Assembly (NCBI RefSeq): GCF_023370775.1
Contig: NZ_JAMCCQ010000001.1
Location: 1,116,001-1,180,000 of the forward strand
Source of the DNA: Marivita sp. GX14005
GTDB lineage: Bacteria > Pseudomonadota > Alphaproteobacteria > Rhodobacterales > Rhodobacteraceae
Length of the DNA stretch: 64,000 nucleotides
Direction: 5' to 3'
Position numbers and translations under genes: made by a program. Below the pieces are notes generated by a model. It worked only from the letters and a program-made list of their open reading frames with translations, was not told the DNA's origin and ran no database searches. This document shows positions 19,501 to 26,677 of the stretch, piece by piece (position 1 is the stretch's first letter; the number at the start of each line of letters is the position of its first letter).

Positions 19501-21125
19501 TGCTGCACACCTGCCTTGCCGAAACGCGCGAGGCTGCACGCGATCTCGCGCGAGAACCGATGAAGGCATATCTTCGCTCGGCCGCCGGGCTCATCAAGGA
19601 ATATGCCTGGACCTTCCCGGCCTTCAAGAAGCCCGAAGGCGTCAAATCCGCGTTCGAACTCGACCTCGGTGATTTGGGAGAAGATGAGCTCGACAGTATC
19701 CTCGAATTCGCGTTCGAGCGGTATTTCAACGAAAGCGGTCTGTTCGGAACGATCGAAGACGCTCTTGCACGAACGCAGCAACTCAAGCGGATCGGCGTAT
19801 CGGAGATTGCCTGCCTGATCGATTACGGCATCCCTGCCGATCAGGTTCTGGACGGGCTGAAACCTCTGGCCGAAGTCGTGCGCCTGTCCAGAACGGAAGA
19901 ACGGGAAGAGACCGATTTTTCACTTGCCGCCATGCTGGAACGACACAAAATCACTCATCTTCAATGCACGCCCTCCATGGCGCGGATGATCCTGATGGAC
20001 GACGATACGCGCACGAGACTTCGCGGTGTGAAGCATATCATGCTCGGGGGGGAGGCTTTGCCCGGCACGCTTGTCGCCGATCTGGCCGAAGTCACCGATG
20101 CAAGCCTTTCGAACATGTATGGGCCGACGGAGACGACGATCTGGTCCTCCTGCTGCGAAGCCGATGCGTCGGAACAGGTGGTCAGTATCGGCAGGCCCAT
20201 CGTCAACACGCAGCTTTACGTCCTGAACGATGCGATGGCGCCCTTGGGCTTCGGCGAAAAAGGCGAGCTGTGGATCGGCGGCGCCGGGGTCGTGCGCGGC
20301 TATCTCCATCGGGAGGGCCTGACATCCGAGAGGTTCAGGCCCAATCCCTTCGGGGCGGGGCGGATTTATCGCACCGGCGATCTGGTGCAGCGCGAGACAG
20401 ATGGATCGCTGAACTTCCTCGGCCGCGCTGACACGCAGATCAAGCTACGCGGATATCGGATCGAACTGGGGGAGATCGAAACGGAGTTGCGGAAATCGGA
20501 AGGGATTACCGATGCGGTGGTTCTGGCCCGCGAGGATGTGCCCGGCGATATGCGACTGGTCGCTTATATAACAGGGCAGGGCGAGATCGATCCGCAATCG
20601 CTTCGCACGGCGCTGGCGGCCCGCTTGCCTGACCATATGGTGCCGGCGCGGTTCGTGATGCTGGATCGGTTCCCGATGACCCCGAACCAGAAGATCGACC
20701 GCGCCGCGCTCCCCGCGCCCGGTGCGGTTCCCGTTCGAAAAGCGCCTGTCGAAACCGCGCCCGTGGCAGATGGGATCGCTGACGCGGATCTTCGCTCGCA
20801 GGTCGCCGATGTCTGGTCCGAAGTGCTTGGCGTGCCAGATATCCCACCGGATGCGAATTTCTTCGCTTTGGGCGGGCATTCCCTGCTCGCTGTGCAGGCG
20901 CATCGCATCCTGAAAAGCCGGCTCGATCTCGAACAACTTTCGATCACCGACATTTTCCAGTTCCCGACTCTTCAGGCTTTGTCCGACAAGATCGCCCGGT
21001 TCGGAGCGCGCCCGGAAGCGCAAAAGGTTGCCCGGATCGAGGAGGCATCGCCGAAAGATCGTGCCCGGCAGCGCGCCGATGCCATGGCCCGCCGCAGGGC
21101 GATGCGGGCACGGCGCCCGGCCTGA
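16569..21125 (+). CDS. Nonribosomal peptide synthetase: formyltransferase, condensation remnant, adenylation with embedded luciferase-like monooxygenase, PCP
   Basis: 1518 residues. Residues 1-300 are a formyltransferase with the catalytic set of Met-tRNA formyltransferase: Asn92 and His94 in NFH, Asp130 in GVDTGD. Residues about 310-510 resemble the second lobe of a condensation domain (DAFWRRQLAQ), but no HHxxxDG is visible. The adenylation domain starts about 525; core A3 is YTSGSTGTPKG (666), A4 FDISVLELF (711), A5 NMYGPTE (1182), and the A10 lysine is Lys1375. Between A4 and A5 (about 751-1105) sits a flavin-type luciferase-like monooxygenase, opening MEFSIYYWGNDDG. I recall this family as TIGR04020 (MupA/Atu3671). 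The PCP serine is Ser1438 in LGGHSLLAV. There is no TE. Specificity residues aligned by eye to GrsA give D-I-L-Q-M-G-M-I-W-K, near the glycine code. The likely role is to load, formylate and oxidise glycine as a starter for the PKS. Confidence 0.92.
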   Translation: MTSLDCIIIGDESLTLQCAETLLARRHRLRAFVTDNPDLLRWAETRDIPVQPHGPDLADALAGSRVDWILSIANLALLPPELLKLASKGCVNFHDGPLPRRAGLNAPVWALIDGETMHGITWHVIEKGVDTGDILVTRRVEITPDDTALTLNAKCYEAGLNSFPDLLSELENGLPGRQPQDLSARSYHALKDRPEANGLLDFARSADTALRLVRALDHGPYWNPLCTPKLLLGTKIVHIGSARKRASSAAPGTVIDLDRNSLTVAFADGALRLSDLRGTTGQAIDPRGLVDLGQRLSGPDQTARDRISEVFRGLAGKDAFWRRQLAQVRPVALPLKSGGGAGLKTEPLVVPAEHLAPALCILAEHLSPGPDVGLAFTNRTIRQSETYGLAADWVPVRADHLQDGWPEIRTGFAADLIVRDPALHSFETPALGLSDDAGAICECAITVERKEGHIVAHIDESRVSTEFAEIVLRRLRWIADQLADGKRPDAIDPLPPGERRKVIETCNATERAIDGPQTMHAAFEAQVAKTPNAVALVHQNMALSYAALNERANRIAHVLRDLGVAPEEIVGLHCRREPDMIAAALGVLKAGAAYLPLDPDYPADRLAHYLKDSGARIVLTQSGIEHDLSVDIAERISLDRDSRLQNAATGDPITEASDENLAYVIYTSGSTGTPKGVMVEHRNVMNFYAAMDDVVQPEPEAAWLALTSPSFDISVLELFYTMARGIKVVLSDSNQRDTLSRRAVRQAGTGMEFSIYYWGNDDGIGRDKYRLLLDGARFADENGFCAVWTPERHFHAFGGPYPNPSVTGAAVASVTRNIGVRAGSCVAPLHHPARIAEEWAVIDNLTNGRAGIGLASGWQPDDFILRPENTPPANKPAMFDTLATIRKLWRGEPVAFPRGDGTMHEVITQPRPVSPELPVWVTIAGNPETWREAGRHGAHVLTHLLGQSIAEVEQKIGLYRQSLRDAGHDPDAFKVTLMLHTCLAETREAARDLAREPMKAYLRSAAGLIKEYAWTFPAFKKPEGVKSAFELDLGDLGEDELDSILEFAFERYFNESGLFGTIEDALARTQQLKRIGVSEIACLIDYGIPADQVLDGLKPLAEVVRLSRTEEREETDFSLAAMLERHKITHLQCTPSMARMILMDDDTRTRLRGVKHIMLGGEALPGTLVADLAEVTDASLSNMYGPTETTIWSSCCEADASEQVVSIGRPIVNTQLYVLNDAMAPLGFGEKGELWIGGAGVVRGYLHREGLTSERFRPNPFGAGRIYRTGDLVQRETDGSLNFLGRADTQIKLRGYRIELGEIETELRKSEGITDAVVLAREDVPGDMRLVAYITGQGEIDPQSLRTALAARLPDHMVPARFVMLDRFPMTPNQKIDRAALPAPGAVPVRKAPVETAPVADGIADADLRSQVADVWSEVLGVPDIPPDANFFALGGHSLLAVQAHRILKSRLDLEQLSITDIFQFPTLQALSDKIARFGARPEAQKVARIEEASPKDRARQRADAMARRRAMRARRPA

Positions 21126-21131
21126 CCGGCA

Positions 21132-22061
21132 ATGCGTCTTTTCGCAAGTCTCGTCGTTGTCGTGGCGCTGGGCCTGAGCGCACTTTGGCTGCGCGCGCCC
21201 GACCGGCTGGCGGCGGAAGAGATGGCGGCCCGGTATCAGAAGCCGCTTCCCGCGCCGGGCGGGCCGCTCGATGTGTTTCACCTCGGCCATTCGCTCGTCG
21301 GGCGTGACATGCCGGCGATGCTGGCGCAACTGGCGGGGCACGATCACGCATCGCAATTGGGATGGGGCACGCCGCTCAAGGCGCATTGGGAAGACAGCCT
21401 GCCGATCGAGGGCTTTGCCACGGAAAACGCGCATCCCCACTATCGCGACGCGCGGGAGGCGCTCGAAAGCGGTGCGTTCGATGCGTTCGTTCTGACTGAG
21501 ATGGTCGAGATCGAAGCTGCAATCGAGTATTTCGAGGCACCGGACTACCTTGAAAGATGGGTCGGTCTTGCCCGCGCGGGCAACACCGATATGCGCATTT
21601 ATCTATTCGAGACCTGGCATGCGCTCGACGATCCGCAAGGCTGGCTGACGCGGCTCGACACCGATCCGGCACGATATTGGGAAGGTGTGCTGCTGGCGCG
21701 GGCTTTGGCGAATGAAGCGTCCGGCGCGATTCACGTGATCCCGGCGGGGCGCGTTCTGGCGGAGTTCGTGCGACGGATCGAGGGGATCGGCGGGTTGGAC
21801 GGTGTTCAAAGCCGCTCCGATCTGTTCGCGCGGCTCGACGATGGCTCTGTCGATCCGCTGCATCTCAACGATCTTGGCGCGTATCTGATCGCGTTGACCC
21901 ATTACGCCGTGCTGTATCACCGCTCGCCCGAAGGTCTGCCAAGGCAGCTTCGGCGCGCCGATGGTACGCTTGCCGATGCGCCGGGGCCAGCTGTGGCGAG
22001 CCTGATGCAGCGCACGGCCTGGGACGTGGTGCGTGAATTGTCCGTCACCGGCCTGCCCTAG
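21132..22061 (+). CDS. Secreted SGNH-hydrolase-like protein
   Basis: 309 residues, beginning 6 bases after the NRPS stop, so probably in the same operon. The N-terminus has a hydrophobic segment (LFASLVVVVALGLSALWL) that is a signal peptide or anchor. The mature part shows SGNH-like blocks: VFHLGHSLVG early, where HSL replaces the usual GDS, and DPLHLNDLGAYL late, with the Asp-x-x-His pair of block V. Such proteins include esterases and polysaccharide O-acyltransferases of the AlgX/AlgJ type. It might attach or remove an acyl group, possibly the polyketide-derived one, on the glycan outside the membrane. Function not established from sequence. Confidence 0.65.
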   Translation: MRLFASLVVVVALGLSALWLRAPDRLAAEEMAARYQKPLPAPGGPLDVFHLGHSLVGRDMPAMLAQLAGHDHASQLGWGTPLKAHWEDSLPIEGFATENAHPHYRDAREALESGAFDAFVLTEMVEIEAAIEYFEAPDYLERWVGLARAGNTDMRIYLFETWHALDDPQGWLTRLDTDPARYWEGVLLARALANEASGAIHVIPAGRVLAEFVRRIEGIGGLDGVQSRSDLFARLDDGSVDPLHLNDLGAYLIALTHYAVLYHRSPEGLPRQLRRADGTLADAPGPAVASLMQRTAWDVVRELSVTGLP

Positions 22062-22068
22062 CCGGGCG

Positions 22069-22085
22069 GGAAACGCAGTGTTTCC
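22069..22085 (+). terminator. Weak hairpin after the SGNH-like gene
   Basis: GGAAAC-gcagt-GTTTCC forms a six-pair stem 7 bases after the stop at 22061. No run of T follows, so termination would be weak at best. It could mark a partial end of the PKS/NRPS operon before the wzz-like gene. Confidence 0.3.
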
Positions 22086-22108
22086 GAACATATGCGGCAA
22101 TTTCATGG

Positions 22109-22135
22109 CAATTAAGGCAAGGCTTGCCTAAATTG
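22109..22135. promoter_or_regulatory. 27-base near-perfect palindrome upstream of the wzz-like gene
   Basis: CAATTaAGGCAAG-g-CTTGCCTaAATTG has 13-base arms around a single central base with one mismatched pair. It lies 66 bases before the ATG at 22201, in the only sizeable gap between the NRPS operon and the polysaccharide chain-length gene. A direct repeat GGCAATT (22097-22103 and 22107-22113) overlaps its left edge. The shape suits an operator for a dimeric repressor; a terminator is less likely as there is no T-tract. Confidence 0.5.
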
Positions 22136-22200
22136 TGGCCTGTCTATGGCGCAGCGTTTCTGCGCCGTTCAGGGTGGGGGCCTTGGATTGGAGCCGGTAA

Positions 22201-23535
22201 ATGCTGTATTTTCAATCGCTCGATGAGGTGCTTTCCGCGCTGAAACGCCGAATCTGGTTGATTGTCGCGATCACGCTTATCGGCTGCGTCGTTTCGGTGG
22301 TCGTCGCGTTGCTGCGCGAGCCCGTCTACAACGCCATAGCGGTTGTTCAGATCGAGGATGCGCAGGTCGCCGGCACCAATACAAGTGCAGGCGCGATTGC
22401 CGAATCCCGCGCGAGCCTCGATGCGCGGCGCACGGTGCGGCTGATCGAACAGCGCGTGATGTCGCGCGGCGCGCTTTTCGAAATCATGGACACGCATGGC
22501 TTGTTCAACGACGATCCGGCGATGACCCCCATCGACCGGCTGACGGCCATGCGCGAGTCGGTGAGCATTGAGGCGATCTTGGCCGGCGAGGCTTGGCAGC
22601 CGAACCAGTCCGTGTCGGGAATGGTGATCGAGGTCAATCTCAACGATCCTCAAAAGGCCGCCGCGGTCGCGAATGATCTGTTGGGTCGCGTGATGGCCGA
22701 AGCGCGGGCGCGCAGCGTGGATCGCGCGCAGTTCGAGCTTGAGTTCTTTGATACGGAAGAGGCGCGGATCCGTGAACAGATCGCTGCGGCCGAGGCTGAA
22801 ATCGCTGAATTCAAAAGCGCGTCGGCCGATGTGCTTCCGGCAAATATCGCCGTGCTACAAGGGGAATTGACCACGCTGAACACGTCTTTGCTGACGCTGC
22901 GACAGCAGATCCTGAGCCTTGAATCCAACAGCAGCCGCGTGCGCCCCGAAGCGCTGGCGCGGCAGGTCGGTGTTCTTGAGGATCAGATCGCGCTGATCGA
23001 GGCGCGTATCGCCGAAATAAACGCGATGCTCGCACGCGCGCCATCGGTGGAGCGCGAACTCGCGGCGCTGGAGCGCGAGCTATCGCGGTTGAACGAACAA
23101 TTCACCGTCATCGCGCGCCGCAAGGCCGATGCTCAGATGAGCCAGAGTCTCGAACAGCAGAGGCAACTGGCGCGGTTCGAAGTGCTGGAACGGGCGATTG
23201 AGCCGGTTTATCCGATCTCGCGCAGCAAACGATCCATTGCGATGCTCGGCGGGGTCGCGAGCCTTCTGGTCGCCATCGGCATCGCGTTCCTGCTTGAAAT
23301 CCGGAACCCGCCGATCCGCAATGCCGCGCAGATGGAGCGTGCGCTGGGCGTGCGGCCAGTGATCACCGTGCCGCATCTCGGCCCCGTGCGCAGCGTTCGG
23401 GGAACGGGCAAGGATCGGCGTTCGAAGTTCGGCTGGGGCGTGATCCTCGCCCTTCTGGCGGGATTGCTCGCTCTCATCGCCAAACCGCTTGGCGAGCTTG
23501 GCGGGATGAATTTCTCGCCGCGCAACGCTCAATAG
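22201..23535 (+). CDS. Wzz/GumC-type polysaccharide co-polymerase (chain-length determinant)
   Basis: 444 residues. An N-terminal membrane helix (about 19-40, LIVAITLIGCVVSVVVALL) is followed by a long periplasmic part with coiled-coil (about 170-340, rich in Glu, Ala and Leu heptads). A second helix follows a proline-containing junction (VYPISRSKRSIAMLGGVASLL, about 337-362), as in PCP proteins that set glycan length. A further hydrophobic segment near the C-terminus (WGVILALLAGLLALIAKPLG) is unusual. No kinase domain is fused; the partner kinase is the convergent gene whose 3' end overlaps this one by 7 bases. Confidence 0.88.
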   Translation: MLYFQSLDEVLSALKRRIWLIVAITLIGCVVSVVVALLREPVYNAIAVVQIEDAQVAGTNTSAGAIAESRASLDARRTVRLIEQRVMSRGALFEIMDTHGLFNDDPAMTPIDRLTAMRESVSIEAILAGEAWQPNQSVSGMVIEVNLNDPQKAAAVANDLLGRVMAEARARSVDRAQFELEFFDTEEARIREQIAAAEAEIAEFKSASADVLPANIAVLQGELTTLNTSLLTLRQQILSLESNSSRVRPEALARQVGVLEDQIALIEARIAEINAMLARAPSVERELAALERELSRLNEQFTVIARRKADAQMSQSLEQQRQLARFEVLERAIEPVYPISRSKRSIAMLGGVASLLVAIGIAFLLEIRNPPIRNAAQMERALGVRPVITVPHLGPVRSVRGTGKDRRSKFGWGVILALLAGLLALIAKPLGELGGMNFSPRNAQ

Positions 23536-24428
23536 GCGTAATCGCCAAGTTCGGGCTGATCGGCCATGTTCAGCACGACGCCGAGCAGGGGCACCGTTTC
23601 GCCAAGCCGTCTTTCGGTTTCCTTGATATCGTTGGCGCGCGTCTTGCCCCCGCCGGCCACGATAAGAAGCGCGTCGAAATGCGGCCGCATCGCGAGAACA
23701 TCATCGTTTACGAGCGCCGGCGGCAGATCGAACAGCATCACATCGGGTTCCAGCAAAGCCTCGATCTTCTTCAGCGCGAGTTCGGTCGCCGGATCCTGCA
23801 AGAGTTCGGCCGCGTAAGGTTCGGCGAGCCCATTGAAGCCGATGGCGACATGCGCGCCTGCCGAAATGTCGTTCGGAGCAAATCCCTGCAGATGCCGCAC
23901 GGGAGAAATGTCGCCGCGCAGCATGTCGGACATAACGCCGGGGTCGCGGACGCCGAAAATGCGGTGCAGCGCCGGGTTGCGCATGTCCAGATCAAGCAGG
24001 ACGGTCCTGCATCGTTCCTGACGCGACAGGCTGATGGCGAGGTTTGCGGCCGTGAATGTCTTGCCGCACCCCTTGGTGGGCGAGGTGATCGCAACGCGCC
24101 GCCAGCCGTTTTCGGCAAGCGCCTGCAACATGCGCGTGCGCAGGATGTCGAACCGGGTATGCGCGGGATCGTCCCGTAGCGCTGTGACGATATGCTGCTT
24201 CGCAAGGCGCGGAATGTCGAGGGTGAACCGGTCCAGCGAGTGCCAGAGCGCTTCGCTATCGGGCAGAGGTTCGGGCGCGGGCGGTTTTGCCAGGACCAAG
24301 GGCTTCGAAGGATGTTTTGTCTTTGGCGCCGCCGCGGGTTTTGGCGCGCTCGCGCTGTCACGCTCGGGCGCGCGTTCGGGCATCGCCTCACGACGTTTGC
24401 GGCGCTGGAACTTGCGCTTTTCGGTCAT
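23529..24428 (-). CDS. CpsD/CapB-type tyrosine-kinase-like ATPase
   Basis: 299 residues. Bacterial tyrosine kinases of this kind bind the co-polymerase and control polysaccharide assembly by cycling phosphorylation. Walker A is SPTKGCGKTFTAANLA (about residue 110), Walker A' is TVLLDLDMRNPAL, and Walker B is VMLFDLPPAL. The N-terminal 60 residues are basic and proline/alanine-rich, unlike the kinase core. The C-terminus ends DYAY, giving only two tyrosines where many kinases carry a tyrosine cluster. The gene runs opposite to the wzz-like gene and overlaps its end by 7 bases, an odd arrangement for a functional pair. A 127-base leader (24429-24555) separates it from the upstream fused oxidoreductase gene. 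Confidence 0.85.
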   Translation of the reverse strand: MTEKRKFQRRKRREAMPERAPERDSASAPKPAAAPKTKHPSKPLVLAKPPAPEPLPDSEALWHSLDRFTLDIPRLAKQHIVTALRDDPAHTRFDILRTRMLQALAENGWRRVAITSPTKGCGKTFTAANLAISLSRQERCRTVLLDLDMRNPALHRIFGVRDPGVMSDMLRGDISPVRHLQGFAPNDISAGAHVAIGFNGLAEPYAAELLQDPATELALKKIEALLEPDVMLFDLPPALVNDDVLAMRPHFDALLIVAGGGKTRANDIKETERRLGETVPLLGVVLNMADQPELGDYAY

Positions 24429-24555
24429 GTTTCACCTGCTCGGCGCATAGGGAGCTTTCCGATTTTCATCGCGCATAAGGGCAGCGTTTATCCCTAGTGA
24501 CACCCCAATCTGTCAAAAATACGTCCGTTTCTGGGGGATTGTTGAGGCCGCACGG

Positions 24556-26664
24556 TCAGAATCCAAAGAGGTTCGCCTTTCCGATCGCCTTTTCGATGAA
24601 GGCGGATTTGTCCGTTTCCGGGCGCCAGCCCAACTCACGTTTCGGCTTGTCGTTCACGAAAGCCGATAGATGCGCGCGGCTCTTCCAATCGACAAGGGAG
24701 GGACGGCTCAGGCCTGTGCGCCCAAGCACGCGGGTTTTCAACTGATGTTTGATCGCATCGGCGGCCCAGAACATCGTCAGGTTTCCGGGGCTGACCCTGA
24801 TCCGCGCACCGAGCGCGGTGTGGATCGCATCGAAATAGCCTCTGGCGGACAGCATCGGCTCCCCGATCAGGTTATAGCTTTCGCCGTCGATGCCGGGCGT
24901 TTCTCCCACCAGGATCAATCCTTCGGCAACATCGTCGATCAACACGAAGGGCAGGATGTTGAGCCCATTGCCCCAGATCCGCACCGCGCCGGCCCCGTGC
25001 CATCGCCCGATGCCCCAATGTTGCAGTGGCCCGCCCGGCCCGACGACGATCCCCGGCCGAGCGATGACGAGGGGCAAGCCCTCTTGCCGGTGCATATCCA
25101 GCAAACGCCTTTCACATTCCGCTTTCGAGCGCGCGTAGAGATTGCGGTCGCTCATGTCGTCGGCAAAGCCCGTGTCTTCGGTGATCCGGCCCCGGGGGTC
25201 CGACATATCGTAGCTGGCAATCGTGCCGGTGTAGACGAGTCGCTTGACGCCGGCGCTCCGGCACGCCTCGGCGATACGCACGGCCACGCCGACATCATGT
25301 TCGAGCGCATCCTGCCACGTGCCTTCAAGCGAGCGGGCGAGGTTATAGACCACATCGATCCCCTGCATCGCATCCGCAAGCGCGGACTTGTCGTAGAGCG
25401 AAACGCCCACGGTCTCGACTTCGTCGGGCAGGTCGGGGAACGGGCCGGACGCGCCGCGGCTGAGCACACGCACGTCCTGCCCCTTGGCCACAAGCGCACG
25501 CGTGAGAGCGCGCCCGATGAAGCCCGTGCCGCCGATCACCATCGCCGTCGGTTTGGGGTTTCGCGTTTCGGGCTTTGGCCGTGCCGGCTGCAGATCCCTT
25601 GCTGGAACGTGCGACAGGATCCGATCGAGCGCATCCATCACCTCGACCGCGCTTTCGCCCGAAAAACGCCGGTCGGGCGGCGTGCCTTCGCGCAGGCTTT
25701 GGTAAATCGTTTGCGTCATCCCCCGGAAGCTTTGCGCGTAGGGGGATTTGCGGTTGAGCGAGAGGGTCTGGACAGCTGTATTGCGCAGCCCCTCGCGCAG
25801 ATGTTGCCAGCTTTGGTCGAGCCGCCTGCGCAGCGGGTTCAGGACCAGATCGGAGGCGTTTTCCCGTTCGACCGTCAGTGTATCTGCAGCGAAATCGAGC
25901 CGCGCGCGCCCCGACGATCCTCTGACGGTGAGCGACCTGTCGTCGATGATCTCCACCGTCGAGATCGTGAGCGTCAGATCGACGCCTCCGGCCTGCGCCA
26001 TGATGCGCCAGGTTTGCTGGCGCGTGTCATCGCCGGGCAGATCGACCGGCTTCGAGAGGTGAACCGCCTCTATCTCCGGCGGGCCGAACAGATCGACGAC
26101 GAAGCCGGCGAGATGCGGCCCGAGTTCCAGCAGGAGGTTTTTTGGCTCGCGAAGTGGCCAAATGCCGTAGGGTCCGGAGCGCAGCGGGGCAAAGGGCAGA
26201 CACCAATGCACCTCGGCACTCGACACGCGCCCGAGATCGCCCTGGCTCAGCATCGACCGAAGCCGGCGGTAGGCGGACAGGCCCATGAAGTTGTGCCCGG
26301 CATGGAACCGCACGCCGTTTTCTTCGGCTGCGGCGAGCATCTCTGCCGCTTCTGAGCAGGAGGTCGCAACGGGCTTTTCAACAAGAACATGCAGACCCGC
26401 GCGCAGGCATCGCAGTGTAATCGCATGGTGCAGCTGCGGCGGCGTGAGGATATGCGCGGCATCGCACAGGCCGGCATCGAGCAGATCGCCCAGGTCCGTA
26501 AAGGCAGGCACACCCAGCCGCCGCGACAACCCCTCGGCGGCGGGCTTCGACGGGTCGCAAACTGCCGCGATTTCCACCCCGTCGGTGGCGCGCAGCGCGT
26601 CGGCGTGCCAATCGGCGATATAGCCTGCGCCGATGAGGGCGACCCGCATTTTGGAAGATGCCAT
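24556..26664 (-). CDS. Fusion protein: Gfo/Idh/MocA oxidoreductase plus NAD-dependent epimerase/dehydratase
   Basis: 702 residues, about the sum of two ordinary enzymes. Residues 1-345 are a MocA-type NAD(P) oxidoreductase: VALIGAGYIADWHADAL dinucleotide motif, VLVEKPVA with the family's EKP, and FHAGHNFMGLSAYRRL. After a proline-rich linker (about 350-370), residues 371-702 form an extended SDR/epimerase: MVIGGTGFIGRAL, NLARSLEG, and catalytic YARSKAE (Tyr-x-x-x-Lys). Both halves look intact. The pair probably carries out successive steps on one nucleotide sugar. The same two families occur as separate overlapping genes farther upstream in this operon (29813-30937 and 28893-29825). Start: ATG at 26664; a second ATG five codons in is possible. 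Confidence 0.88.
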   Translation of the reverse strand: MASSKMRVALIGAGYIADWHADALRATDGVEIAAVCDPSKPAAEGLSRRLGVPAFTDLGDLLDAGLCDAAHILTPPQLHHAITLRCLRAGLHVLVEKPVATSCSEAAEMLAAAEENGVRFHAGHNFMGLSAYRRLRSMLSQGDLGRVSSAEVHWCLPFAPLRSGPYGIWPLREPKNLLLELGPHLAGFVVDLFGPPEIEAVHLSKPVDLPGDDTRQQTWRIMAQAGGVDLTLTISTVEIIDDRSLTVRGSSGRARLDFAADTLTVERENASDLVLNPLRRRLDQSWQHLREGLRNTAVQTLSLNRKSPYAQSFRGMTQTIYQSLREGTPPDRRFSGESAVEVMDALDRILSHVPARDLQPARPKPETRNPKPTAMVIGGTGFIGRALTRALVAKGQDVRVLSRGASGPFPDLPDEVETVGVSLYDKSALADAMQGIDVVYNLARSLEGTWQDALEHDVGVAVRIAEACRSAGVKRLVYTGTIASYDMSDPRGRITEDTGFADDMSDRNLYARSKAECERRLLDMHRQEGLPLVIARPGIVVGPGGPLQHWGIGRWHGAGAVRIWGNGLNILPFVLIDDVAEGLILVGETPGIDGESYNLIGEPMLSARGYFDAIHTALGARIRVSPGNLTMFWAADAIKHQLKTRVLGRTGLSRPSLVDWKSRAHLSAFVNDKPKRELGWRPETDKSAFIEKAIGKANLFGF

Positions 26665-26677
26665 CCGCTTTGGCCCC

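Noticed and set aside
24670-26355. Long open frame (561 codons) on the + strand opposite the fused oxidoreductase gene
   Set aside because: It lies antisense to a protein with clear motifs, and its translation is rich in Arg, His and Pro with no recognisable domain; such frames are a by-product of GC-rich codon use.
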